Notes under the pieces: model-generated
What the model saw: the letters and a program-made list of their open reading frames with translations, nothing else
Database searches by the model: none
Told to the model about the DNA's origin: nothing
Made by a program: the position numbers and the translations under genes
Assembly: GCF_947504135.1 (NCBI RefSeq)
Contig: NZ_CANNGG010000003.1
Span: 482,191-546,190, forward strand
DNA: 64,000 bases
Direction of reading: 5' to 3'
Source of the DNA: an uncultured Tenacibaculum sp.
Lineage (GTDB): Bacteria > Bacteroidota > Bacteroidia > Flavobacteriales > Flavobacteriaceae
Shown here: positions 1-7,872 of the stretch, piece by piece
How the letters are laid out: every line of letters starts with the position of its first letter
Position numbering within the stretch: position 1 is the first letter of the stretch

Positions 1-151
1 GATTAGGTTTAGCTTGTGTATATTTTTTTGTTGTTACATCTCCTTTAAAAAGATTATACTTAATATGACACTCTTGGCTTGCTTGCGCTTTTGCTCCATT
101 TACGGCTACAAACAAAAATAATCCTGTAAGTAAATACGTAATTTTTTTCAT
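1..151 (-). CDS. TPR-type secreted protein, N-terminal part (cut by window edge)
   Basis: Fifty codons are visible before the window edge; the ORF was too short for the track. It starts with a clear signal peptide (MKKITYLLTGLFLFVAVNGA, then KAQ) followed by a mature start QECHIKYNLFKGD. From memory this start resembles a flavobacterial tetratricopeptide-repeat protein encoded downstream of coaX and an outer-membrane protein, before lptC. The repeats lie outside the window, so the TPR assignment is inference. It sits 15 bases behind the stop of the outer-membrane gene, on the same strand, so it is probably the third gene of that operon. It is presumably exported to the periplasm. Confidence 0.55.
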   Translation of the reverse strand, partial: MKKITYLLTGLFLFVAVNGAKAQASQECHIKYNLFKGDVTTKKYTQAKPN

Positions 152-166
152 CGTTCTCAGTTTTTG

Positions 167-1426
167 TTAATCTATTTTATTTTTATGGAACCATTTAATA
201 CTATTCAAAGATAAACTTAATCTTACGTTAAAATAATTCTCTTTTATTAAGTTATTGTTAGTTGTTCCTCTTTGCCCATACTCAAATCCTAAATTAAGAT
301 TTGATAATTGTCTTGGTAATGGCAATCCTAGTCCAACATTTATGCCAAAGTCTTTTACTGGCTCAAAATTATCAGTTGTTTTTACTAACAAACCTGTGTC
401 TTCAAAACGTAAACCTGCTCTATAGGTAACTCTATCCCAATAACTAGAAATTGAATTTATTTTTGGAATGTAATATCCTCCTATAGAAAATTTACTTGAA
501 TCGTCATATTTGTGAGACTGTCCATCAGTAATAAACACACTATTACTACCTAAAGCACTTTGAGATTGTTGATTTACTCCTACATACCATTTATTCTCCT
601 TCCCTATACCAAAACCATATACACTTTTCAATGGTACGTTAATATTTCCATTTAAAGGTCTGTTAAACAACTCTGCCTTAATTTTCCCGTCATCATCTGA
701 AACAGAATACAATATTTCGTTTCCTTTTACTGATAGATCAGATGATAAGGTAAACGAAGCTCCTGCAAATAACTGTAACTTATTTTTTAGCTCTGTCTTA
801 TATTGTGTTCCTAACTTAAACTGTCCTCCTCTTACATTAAAAGATTCTTCGTGCGAGGTAGCTAACACTACATCTGCTCTTTTATTAAAAACATTATTCT
901 CTATGTTTCCGAAAACAAAACCTGCTTCAACACCTAACGACAAACCTTTGTATGCGTAAATACCATAGCTCGCATAGATTTTATTAGCTCCTCCTTCACC
1001 AGAAAACACAGTAACATCTTCTGTATTTTCTTTATCTATCAGTGAATATCCTACTGAAGAAAAAGGTTGTAAACCAACCGAAAAACCTGCTTTTTTTCCT
1101 ACTGGAAAACCAAGAGAAATATACCTTAAGCTTGTTGAGTTTCCTGTTTGAGATTCATTTGCTTCTTTTACTGTTAAAAATGTTAGGCTTCCTCCAATTG
1201 CATAAGTAGCTGCCCTTAAATCAGCGTTCGCTGCTGGATTTGTAAAATTTAAGTGATGATTATTTTTCATGGCAACACCAATTCCCCCCATAGAAGCTTG
1301 CTCAACTGTTACTGCTTCAAAACTCTCTCCTATTCCAAAATAAGAGTATGGTGAAGCACTGTTTCTTTGCGCTAATATTGTTGATGTAGTAAATACAAAA
1401 ACTCCTAATATAAATCTCTTAATCAT
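167..1426 (-). CDS. Putative outer-membrane beta-barrel protein
   Basis: A 419-residue exported protein. A signal peptide of about 19 residues ends at ILAQ, followed by SPYSYFGIGE and the segment ASMGGIGVA...NFTNPAA. The glycine-rich start followed by an NPA motif is typical of FadL/PorV-like barrels of Bacteroidota. The rest alternates short hydrophobic and polar stretches and ends in LSLSLNSIKW, compatible with a barrel strand near the C-terminus. The gene overlaps the end of coaX by 8 bases, so the two are translationally linked, and a TPR protein follows. The substrate is unknown; membership in the FadL/PorV group is inferred from the N-terminus only. Confidence 0.7.
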   Translation of the reverse strand: MIKRFILGVFVFTTSTILAQRNSASPYSYFGIGESFEAVTVEQASMGGIGVAMKNNHHLNFTNPAANADLRAATYAIGGSLTFLTVKEANESQTGNSTSLRYISLGFPVGKKAGFSVGLQPFSSVGYSLIDKENTEDVTVFSGEGGANKIYASYGIYAYKGLSLGVEAGFVFGNIENNVFNKRADVVLATSHEESFNVRGGQFKLGTQYKTELKNKLQLFAGASFTLSSDLSVKGNEILYSVSDDDGKIKAELFNRPLNGNINVPLKSVYGFGIGKENKWYVGVNQQSQSALGSNSVFITDGQSHKYDDSSKFSIGGYYIPKINSISSYWDRVTYRAGLRFEDTGLLVKTTDNFEPVKDFGINVGLGLPLPRQLSNLNLGFEYGQRGTTNNNLIKENYFNVRLSLSLNSIKWFHKNKID

Positions 1427-2150
1427 TCGCTAAGTTGTGTATCAAAATAGTATGTAATCCTTCCAAAACAAAATTTGGATGGGCAAATATGACACTTTTT
1501 AATTGTTTTGACAAAAAATATGTGTCTCCTCCTGTTAAAACTACTGTTAAATCTGAATACTTTTTTTGATATTGCTTAATTATTCCGTCAATTTCTTTAC
1601 AAACTCCATTAATAACCCCCGAATGTATTGAAGTATTAGTATCAACTCCTATAAAACTTTCAAGTTTACTCGGTTCTAATAAGGGTAATTTAGCCGTAAA
1701 ATTATGTAATGCTTTGTACCTCATTTTAATACCTGGTGAGATTGCACCTCCTAAATACTCACCCTCTTTTGTAATAAAATCATATGTAATACAAGTTCCT
1801 GCATCAATAACCAATACGTTTTTGTTAGGATACTTGTTAACCGCGGCAGAAGCTAATGCAATTCTATCTACTCCTAATGTCTTAGGGGTTTTATAATTGT
1901 TTTTAAACGGAACGTTTGTAGTAGAATCTAAAAAAATCGGGTTTAAAAGTTCTGCTATTTCTTGCCTTTCTTCTTCTGTAAAATGGGCTACGGATGATAC
2001 AATACTACTAGTAATTGAAAAATTTAAAATTATTTTTTTTACTTCTGAAAGTATTTCTGCTTTATCAAAAACAAAAAATTCTTTAGTAGTATCTAATTCA
2101 AAAACAGCTACTTTAACTCTTGTATTGCCTACATCAATAATTAGGTTCAT
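1419..2150 (-). CDS. coaX: Type III pantothenate kinase
   Basis: Phosphorylates pantothenate with ATP, the first step of coenzyme A synthesis, in the cytoplasm. The 243 residues fit the usual CoaX length. The ASKHA-fold signatures are visible: the phosphate-binding loop IIDVGNTRVK near the N-terminus, GVDR at about residues 93-96 and DAGTCITYDF at about 116-125, where the aspartates bind metal and substrate. The ATG at 2150 directly begins the conserved MNLIIDVGNT. It is the first gene of a minus-strand operon with an outer-membrane protein and a TPR protein. The short gap to the divergent tRNA-Phe genes must contain both promoters. Confidence 0.95.
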   Translation of the reverse strand: MNLIIDVGNTRVKVAVFELDTTKEFFVFDKAEILSEVKKIILNFSITSSIVSSVAHFTEEERQEIAELLNPIFLDSTTNVPFKNNYKTPKTLGVDRIALASAAVNKYPNKNVLVIDAGTCITYDFITKEGEYLGGAISPGIKMRYKALHNFTAKLPLLEPSKLESFIGVDTNTSIHSGVINGVCKEIDGIIKQYQKKYSDLTVVLTGGDTYFLSKQLKSVIFAHPNFVLEGLHTILIHNLAND

Positions 2151-2203
2151 ATTTCATTTCTTAGAGCTTGTAAATTTACGGTACATTTTTTTAAAGTTTT
2201 TAC

Positions 2204-2234
2204 TTTGTATAATTAAAAAACGATTGTATATTTG
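2204..2234 (+). promoter_or_regulatory. Promoter of the tRNA-Phe pair
   Basis: Bacteroidota-type promoter: TTTG at 2204-2207 (-33 region), 19 bases, then TATATTTG at 2227-2234 (-7 box). The following bases GCATCCGCTTA are repeated exactly in front of tRNA-Asp at the right edge of the window. Confidence 0.75.
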
Positions 2235-2259
2235 CATCCGCTTAACGAAAGTAGCAACT

Positions 2260-2332
2260 GGTGCCTTAGCTCAGTTGGTAGAGCAAAGGACTGAAAATCC
2301 TTGTGTCCCTGGTTCGATTCCTGGAGGCACCA
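2260..2332 (+). tRNA. tRNA-Phe (GAA), copy 1
   Basis: A 73-base cloverleaf. The acceptor GGTGCCT pairs with AGGCACC, the discriminator is A, the D-arm carries AGCTCAGTTGGTAGAGC, the anticodon loop is CTGAAAA with anticodon GAA, and the T-arm contains GGTTCGATTCC. CCA is not encoded. It is identical to the copy 138 bases downstream. A hairpin with a T-tract follows directly. Confidence 0.97.
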
Positions 2333-2336
2333 CAAT

Positions 2337-2364
2337 AAAACTCGTAGCGCATGTTACGAGTTTT
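2337..2364 (+). terminator. Hairpin after the first tRNA-Phe
   Basis: AAAACTCGTA pairs with TACGAGTTTT around an 8-base loop, followed by TTTTATTTTA. It lies between the two tRNA copies, so it may only partly stop transcription or act in processing. Confidence 0.65.
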
Positions 2365-2397
2365 ATTTTAAAGATGTTACTTTTTTAAGCTATGACT

Positions 2398-2470
2398 GGT
2401 GCCTTAGCTCAGTTGGTAGAGCAAAGGACTGAAAATCCTTGTGTCCCTGGTTCGATTCCTGGAGGCACCA
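2398..2470 (+). tRNA. tRNA-Phe (GAA), copy 2
   Basis: Identical in all 73 bases to the copy at 2260-2332 (anticodon GAA). No separate -7 box is seen in the 65-base spacer, so it is probably read from the same promoter through the weak hairpin between the copies. CCA is not encoded. Confidence 0.97.
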
Positions 2471-2479
2471 CGATAAAAA

Positions 2480-2505
2480 CCCGAACAAATTTGTTCGGGT
2501 TTTTT
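2480..2505 (+). terminator. Terminator of the tRNA-Phe unit
   Basis: CCCGAACAAA pairs perfectly with TTTGTTCGGG, followed by a run of six T. The stem is strong and the T-tract is directly attached. Confidence 0.85.
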
Positions 2506-2510
2506 AGTTT

Positions 2511-2548
2511 TAAAAACAACAACTCGATAAATAATCGAGTCGTTTTTA
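2511..2548. terminator. Hairpin between convergent tRNA and endonuclease genes
   Basis: ACTCGAT pairs with ATCGAGT (2522-2540) over a 5-base loop. T-rich DNA lies on the right side and an A-rich stretch on the left, so it could serve the minus-strand endonuclease gene ending at 2550 as well as the plus strand. Confidence 0.5.
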
Positions 2549-2549
2549 T

Positions 2550-3527
2550 TTATTTCAATTTGAACCTCATCTCTATTGGATAATGGTCAGATGCTTCTCC
2601 AAATTCATTTAATACTTTCCCTTCAATATATTCAATCGTATTTTCTGTGTAAAAAATATAATCGATACGTTCTACGGGATTTTTAGTATCAAATGTGTTT
2701 TCAGGGTTTTCAGAAGAAAATGCTGCGTTCCCAACTCCTTCGATCGAAAATATTTTTTGAATAATAGCTTCGTTGTCTCTTGCTTTTGAGTTAAAATCAC
2801 CCAATAAAATAGTTGGGTACATTGTTTTATAACTATTGAAAAGATTCAATACGTACACAAATTGACGTACTCGTGTTGTTTTATTAAAAGCTTCTAAGTG
2901 TAGATTTATAACAATCACTTCTTTTCCTTCTAAAATAACTTTTACCACCTGCACCAATCTATCTAAATACAACGCATCTCTATAAAAAGGGTTGTCTGCC
3001 ACACGCTCTAACACAATTCGTTGGTAATCCTTCAATTCATACTTACTTAAAATGGATTGTCCTGACACAATTTTACCAAAGTGCATGCTTGGTGGCCAAT
3101 AAGGAAAAGGAACGTAATGTTCATCCCAATTTATACCTCTTGCCACATAGTTATATCCTAATTTAGCGATCTCTTCTTCCTGATTTACTTCATACGATCT
3201 CGCTGCATTATAATCAATTTCTTGAAAAGCTAATATATCAGGATTTACTTTTTGAATTTCAGTAAGCACCTTTTTCATGTTAGAATCGAACAATTCTTTT
3301 GGCTTTGCTATTGCTCGGTTATTTGTCATTCCGCTTAAATATCCAATATTGTAAGTTACAATGCTGTAAACAGAATCATTATCAGTTGCTGTATCATAGT
3401 TATGTGTAATAATTTTAGCATACTCTGCTTCATCCATTGTTGGTGAAGAAGCCCAGAAAAAAAACACTATAACCAAACCAACTACTAACAATAAAATCCT
3501 TAAAACAATTCTAAAAATTAACTTCAT
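2550..3527 (-). CDS. Endonuclease/exonuclease/phosphatase family protein
   Basis: A 325-residue membrane-anchored protein of the EEP (DNase I-like) fold. Residues 5-27 form one hydrophobic helix. The catalytic domain follows with the family motifs in order: TYNIGYLSG near residue 60, FQEIDYN near 101-107 (metal-binding Glu), LGDFNSKARD near 242 (Asp/Asn), ERIDYIF, and SDHYPIEM near the C-terminus (catalytic His). All key positions are present, so it should be active. The substrate may be nucleic acid or a phospho-compound such as a sphingolipid or inositol phosphate and cannot be told from sequence. It is a single gene, convergent with the tRNA-Phe pair. Confidence 0.88.
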   Translation of the reverse strand: MKLIFRIVLRILLLVVGLVIVFFFWASSPTMDEAEYAKIITHNYDTATDNDSVYSIVTYNIGYLSGMTNNRAIAKPKELFDSNMKKVLTEIQKVNPDILAFQEIDYNAARSYEVNQEEEIAKLGYNYVARGINWDEHYVPFPYWPPSMHFGKIVSGQSILSKYELKDYQRIVLERVADNPFYRDALYLDRLVQVVKVILEGKEVIVINLHLEAFNKTTRVRQFVYVLNLFNSYKTMYPTILLGDFNSKARDNEAIIQKIFSIEGVGNAAFSSENPENTFDTKNPVERIDYIFYTENTIEYIEGKVLNEFGEASDHYPIEMRFKLK

Positions 3528-3630
3528 CTAAATAAAAAAAATGTTAAAAATACTTCCAAATTTAAACTTTTTTAAAGCTGAATGGTCTTAGAGATGTAAA
3601 TAATTACAAAAAAATTAAAACTTAATAAAC

Positions 3631-4095
3631 ATGAAGAAATTACTAACAGTATTGGTTTTAACGGTTGGGTTCACCGTTACTACGCAAGCACAAAGAGGAG
3701 ATAAAGGTAAACGTGAACAATTGTCTGTAGAGCAACAAACAGAGCTAGAAGTTAAAAAAATGACGTTGAAGTTAGATTTAACTGAAGCTCAACAAAATCA
3801 AATAAAACCTTTAATAGCTAAAAAAGTAGCTGACAGAAAAAAAATATGGGCTAAAAGAAAGGCTATGAAACAAAGTGGTAAAAAGGCTACAACTGATGAA
3901 CGTTATGCTATGAAAAGTAAAATGTTGGATAAACAAATTGCACACAAAGCTGAAATGAAACGTATTTTAAATGAGCAACAATATGAACGTTATGAGAAAA
4001 TGACTGCAAGAAAAATGAAAAGACATAAAAAGAAAGGTGCTCATAAAAAATTTGGAAAAGGAAAACACCATAAAAAGCATCAAGAGGAAAAGTAA
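3631..4095 (+). CDS. Spy/CpxP-like basic periplasmic protein
   Basis: 154 residues. The signal peptide ends at TTQAQ. The middle is helical with two LTEAQ/LNEQQ-type repeats (DLTEAQQNQIKPLIAKK and RILNEQQYERYEKM), the pattern of LTXXQ proteins such as Spy and CpxP. The last 30 residues are almost entirely Lys, His and Gly (MKRHKKKGAHKKFGKGKHHK), which could bind metal or nucleic acid or stick to the anionic cell surface. A periplasmic chaperone or stress role is an inference from the repeats. It is a single gene with its own terminator; no TAnnTTTG box was found in front of it. Confidence 0.65.
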   Translation: MKKLLTVLVLTVGFTVTTQAQRGDKGKREQLSVEQQTELEVKKMTLKLDLTEAQQNQIKPLIAKKVADRKKIWAKRKAMKQSGKKATTDERYAMKSKMLDKQIAHKAEMKRILNEQQYERYEKMTARKMKRHKKKGAHKKFGKGKHHKKHQEEK

Positions 4096-4132
4096 GCTTA
4101 ACCTCTTAGTAGATTAGTTTTTGATTGAAAAA

Positions 4133-4167
4133 AAGCTCGGTTTTGAAAACAGAACCGGGCTTTTTTA
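4133..4167 (+). terminator. Terminator of the Spy-like gene
   Basis: AAGCTCGGTTTT pairs with AGAACCGGGCTT (one G-T pair), followed by TTTTTATTTTTT. It lies between convergent genes and may serve both strands. Confidence 0.8.
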
Positions 4168-4176
4168 TTTTTTTAT

Positions 4177-4692
4177 TTACTCTTTAAACCAACCTGAATA
4201 TTTCACATAATTATTAGCAATCCTGTCAATTTCTCCTGAAATAAGTTCTTTAGAAATATCTTTTACTTTTTTTGCTGGTACTCCTGCATAAATACTTCCG
4301 CTTTCAATATACGTGTTTTTAGTTACAACTGCTCCTGCTGCTATTATAGAGTTTGACTCTACTATACAATCATCCATAATTATACTTCCCATACCTACCA
4401 GCACATTATCGTGAATGGTACACCCATGCACTAAAGCATTGTGACCAATAGAAACATTATTACCAATAGTTGTTGGTGATTTTTGATAGGTAGCATGTAT
4501 AACTGCGCCGTCTTGCACATTTACTTTGTCTCCCATTTTTATGTGATGTACATCTCCACGAATTACTGCATTGAACCATACACTACATTCTTTTCCCATT
4601 GTTACATCTCCTACAATAGTTGCATTTTCAGCAACATAACAATCCTTTGGAATTTCTGGGTGCTTCCCTCTTACTGGTTTTATAATTGGCAT
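4177..4692 (-). CDS. Gamma-carbonic anhydrase family protein
   Basis: Left-handed beta-helix protein of hexapeptide repeats (for example ATIVGDVTMGKECSVWFNAV), about 171 residues. The three zinc-ligand histidines of the gamma class are present in VIHATY and SIGHNALVH. The C-terminus has the typical GVPAKKVKDI helix. It may hydrate CO2 or be one of the inactive relatives of the YrdA/PaaY group. The track begins 26 codons earlier, but that start would overlap the regulator gene by 74 bases. The ATG at 4692 opens the conserved MPIIKPVRGKHP and leaves a 4-base gap. It is co-transcribed with the kinase/regulator pair. Confidence 0.88.
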   Translation of the reverse strand: MPIIKPVRGKHPEIPKDCYVAENATIVGDVTMGKECSVWFNAVIRGDVHHIKMGDKVNVQDGAVIHATYQKSPTTIGNNVSIGHNALVHGCTIHDNVLVGMGSIIMDDCIVESNSIIAAGAVVTKNTYIESGSIYAGVPAKKVKDISKELISGEIDRIANNYVKYSGWFKE

Positions 4693-4696
4693 AATT

Positions 4697-5431
4697 TTAT
4701 TTAAAATATGATAATAAATTTGCTTTTTTGGATGCTGAAACCATAATTTCTTTTCCGTTTGACAGCACAACGCTTCCTCCTTTTCCTTTTTTATACTTTG
4801 CTATTTCATTAACGTTGACTAAAAACGATTTGTGTACTCTAACAAAAGTGTTATCTTTTAAAGTTTCTTCAAAATATTTTAGTGTTTTACTCACTAACTT
4901 TTTAGAATTCTCGAAATAAATTTCGGTATAATTATCATCTGCCTTACAAAACAAAATTTCATTCACCGCTACTACTTCAAATCCATCTTGCTGTGGAATA
5001 GTAATCTTTCCATTTACTTGATGTATTCTTTTTGGAGTTAACACAGCTGTTTCTAACTCATTTTCTTTTTCCTTAATTTCAGTTACAATACTTACTGCTT
5101 TAATCAACTCATCTATAGAAATAGGTTTTAACAAATAATAAGTTGCTTGATTATTTAATGCCTCAATAGCGTAATGATCGTATGCAGTTACAAAAACCGT
5201 TTCAAAAGTTTGGTTTTCTACTTTTTCTAACAAATCAAAAGCATTTCCAAAAGGCATTTCTACATCTAAAAACACCAAATCTAATTCATACTTTTCAATT
5301 AATTTTTGTGCTTCTTCAATATTACTTGCTTCTCCTAACAACTCAACATTAGGACAATATTTAGCTATATAATTTCGTAGAATATCTCTACTTATTTGCT
5401 CGTCTTCAACTATAATTGCTTTTATTTTCAT
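4697..5431 (-). CDS. LytTR-family response regulator
   Basis: 244 residues with two domains. Residues 1-120 are a receiver: acidic pocket VEDEQ at 8-12, phospho-acceptor Asp56 in VFLDVEMP, switch Thr in FVTAYD and conserved Lys in LLKPI. Residues about 140-240 form a LytTR DNA-binding domain (FVRVHKSFLVNVNEI). Its gene starts 2 bases behind the TPR histidine kinase, so the two form a cognate pair of the LytS/AlgR type. The target genes are unknown; autoregulation of this operon is possible but not shown. Confidence 0.93.
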   Translation of the reverse strand: MKIKAIIVEDEQISRDILRNYIAKYCPNVELLGEASNIEEAQKLIEKYELDLVFLDVEMPFGNAFDLLEKVENQTFETVFVTAYDHYAIEALNNQATYYLLKPISIDELIKAVSIVTEIKEKENELETAVLTPKRIHQVNGKITIPQQDGFEVVAVNEILFCKADDNYTEIYFENSKKLVSKTLKYFEETLKDNTFVRVHKSFLVNVNEIAKYKKGKGGSVVLSNGKEIMVSASKKANLLSYFK

Positions 5432-5433
5432 CG

Positions 5434-7635
5434 CTAATTTTTGTCTTTTTTTAGTGTCAATTCTACTTTAGTTCCGCTTCCGTCTTCAAAAGCATCTGAA
5501 ACCACCACAGATATTTTGTCCTGATACATATCATTTAAAATAGCAATTCTATTTTTTATTGTACTCATTCCTTTTGACTTCTGTTTGAGTTGGTTCTTTG
5601 TCTTCATTTCTATTGACCTCTCTCTTCCAATTCCATCATCTTCAATTAAAATAGTAATAGAGTCATTATTTTTGGGAAGCATTGAAATTTGAAGTTTTCC
5701 TTTTTCTTTTTTATATCGAAGCCCATGCCAAATAGCATTTTCTATATACGGTTGCAATAACATTGGCGGAATCGAATATTCATCTAAAGGTATACTTTTG
5801 TCTATATTGATATTATAATCAAACTTATCTTTAAATCGGTTATGCTCTAACTTCACATACAACTCTAATAACTCAATTTCTTTGGTTAACGGTATAAAAT
5901 CTTCATCTGAATTTTCTAACACCGAACGCATTAATACTGAAAACTCTGACAAATAACGATTCGCACTTCGTTCATCATTTACAGCAATAAAACTATTCAC
6001 AGAGTTCAATGCATTGAAAATAAAGTGCGGATTCATTTGCGAACGCATCGACTTTAAAGCCAGTAAATTATTGGCTAACTTTTGTTGTTTATTCGTTCTG
6101 AACATAAAATACACCAACAAAACCATTAATAAAAAACCTCCGATTAATGAATAAATAATCCATTTTTGACGTTTGTTACTTTCCTGAACCAATTGCTGGT
6201 CTTTATATGCTAAATTGATTTTACTGTCCGCTAATTCTTTGTCTTTTTCTAAACTAGCTATTCTGTTTTGGTTATCTGAAATTCGCTTACTAAAACGTTT
6301 TACTTGCTGAATTTCCTGTTCTTTTCGTGAATATAAAGTATCTACCAATTCTACATAATCTTGATAGGTTTTTAGTGCTTCCGTGTAATCTCCAACCGTA
6401 GCATATACTTCCGACAAACGCTTAGTAGCATCTTTTTGAATGATTAAATCTTTGTTTTTATCAGCATCTGCAATACTCTTTTTTAAATATGGAATTGCTT
6501 CTTCAAATTCAGATTTTTGCATGTAGGCATTACCAATTTTATAGTTGATTTTTTGTGAAGTAATTGAATCAACTAACGATTCGTTATTCTCCGCTTCTAC
6601 AACTATATCTTCTGCTTCTTTTAGGCTTTCTTTTCGCAACTGAATTTCTTCATCATATCGCTGAGACTTATTGTAAAAATCGGCTACTTTTTGTTGCTCT
6701 TTTAACGAGCGTTTTTTGTTTTCTTCGGAAGCTAATTTTAACGAGTTTTTAAAATAACCATCTGCTTTTTGTGTGTTTCCTTGGGCTGCAAAAACTTCTG
6801 CTAACTTAGAGTTTAAGTCTGTTATTTTTGGTGTAATTAGATCCTTTTTCGCAATTTCCAGTGCTTTTTCGTAATTAACTTTTGCTTGATTGTAGTTTTT
6901 TTGAGCTAAGTACACATCTCCCAATCCTTGGTATGCAGTTAAACGTAAGTAATTATTAAGTACTCCGCTTTGTAAGCTTTGTAAATAGTTTTGTTCACTT
7001 TTGTTATAATCTTCTGATAAAAACGCTGCTTTTGCCAGTTTTAAACGAACCCTAGGCGAGTTTACTTCTTGTAAGGAAATTTGATAATTCTCAACCGCTA
7101 AATCGTACTGTTTCCAATAAAAATATACCTCTGCTAATTCTTTAAATACAGTAGCTCTTTGGTTTTTACTTGGATTCGTCAACAAAGTCTTTTCAACAAA
7201 AGACAAGCTTTTATCAATATCTTTCTTTTTATAAAACTCAACTGAGTCTAAATATTGTGAGTATAAGCCTACTTGCTTTCTTTTACTGTAAGAACTTAGT
7301 TTTGATTTTCTTTTAGGTATAAAGCCTTCAACTTTTACTTTTATATCTTCATCATCTTTAATCGTATAAAAAACACGATCAAAATTAGGATGTGATACTT
7401 CCAGTTGACTTCCCGCTGTAGCTTTTACAGTATAATTTCCTGTTATTTCAGAAAACCGATAAGTTCGTCCGTTTACTTCTACTCTTGCATCTTTAATCGG
7501 GCGACTTGTTTCTTTACTCACTACTTGAACTTTTACTGAGAATTCTTTCGATAGTTCTTTATCTATTTGGGAATAAACCGATGAAAACTTCAGTAAAAGT
7601 ATAGGTAGTAATAATATGTAAAAAAGCTTTTTCAT
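5434..7635 (-). CDS. TPR-containing sensor histidine kinase (HisKA_7TM/LytS type)
   Basis: 733 residues. A signal peptide is followed by a carboxypeptidase-regulatory-like beta domain (about 30-100, SKETSRPIKDARVEVNG), then about eight TPR units (about 125-430, e.g. AYQGLGDVYLAQKNYNQAKV), a coiled coil, one membrane helix (about 494-514) and a His-kinase domain. The phospho-acceptor lies in QMNPHFIFNALNS, the N-box in LQPYIENAIWHGL and the G-box in IEDDGIGRERS. The TPR sensor is therefore periplasmic and probably senses a protein or envelope signal. It is paired with the LytTR regulator 2 bases downstream. Confidence 0.92.
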   Translation of the reverse strand: MKKLFYILLLPILLLKFSSVYSQIDKELSKEFSVKVQVVSKETSRPIKDARVEVNGRTYRFSEITGNYTVKATAGSQLEVSHPNFDRVFYTIKDDEDIKVKVEGFIPKRKSKLSSYSKRKQVGLYSQYLDSVEFYKKKDIDKSLSFVEKTLLTNPSKNQRATVFKELAEVYFYWKQYDLAVENYQISLQEVNSPRVRLKLAKAAFLSEDYNKSEQNYLQSLQSGVLNNYLRLTAYQGLGDVYLAQKNYNQAKVNYEKALEIAKKDLITPKITDLNSKLAEVFAAQGNTQKADGYFKNSLKLASEENKKRSLKEQQKVADFYNKSQRYDEEIQLRKESLKEAEDIVVEAENNESLVDSITSQKINYKIGNAYMQKSEFEEAIPYLKKSIADADKNKDLIIQKDATKRLSEVYATVGDYTEALKTYQDYVELVDTLYSRKEQEIQQVKRFSKRISDNQNRIASLEKDKELADSKINLAYKDQQLVQESNKRQKWIIYSLIGGFLLMVLLVYFMFRTNKQQKLANNLLALKSMRSQMNPHFIFNALNSVNSFIAVNDERSANRYLSEFSVLMRSVLENSDEDFIPLTKEIELLELYVKLEHNRFKDKFDYNINIDKSIPLDEYSIPPMLLQPYIENAIWHGLRYKKEKGKLQISMLPKNNDSITILIEDDGIGRERSIEMKTKNQLKQKSKGMSTIKNRIAILNDMYQDKISVVVSDAFEDGSGTKVELTLKKDKN

Positions 7636-7872
7636 TCTTTATAACTTACTGTAAACATACATACAAAAACCCACACAAAAAAACACCTACCCCACTAAAA
7701 CACTATAAAAAACAGTCATAAAAAGGAGTTTACTCATTTAGTTAATCTTTTACCTAAATGAAATAACCCGTTTACTCATTCTTGATTTTTTAAGAAAATA
7801 GTTGGAAGTAGTTTTGAATAGAAATTAATACTTATCAAACTTTTACCCAATTAATAACTAAAAACAAAAATT

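Noticed and set aside
1897-2583. Plus-strand ORFs 1897-2388 and 2392-2583
   Set aside because: Both run through the tRNA-Phe genes; the shared peptide GALAQLVEQRTENPCVPGSI is only a translation of the tRNA sequence.
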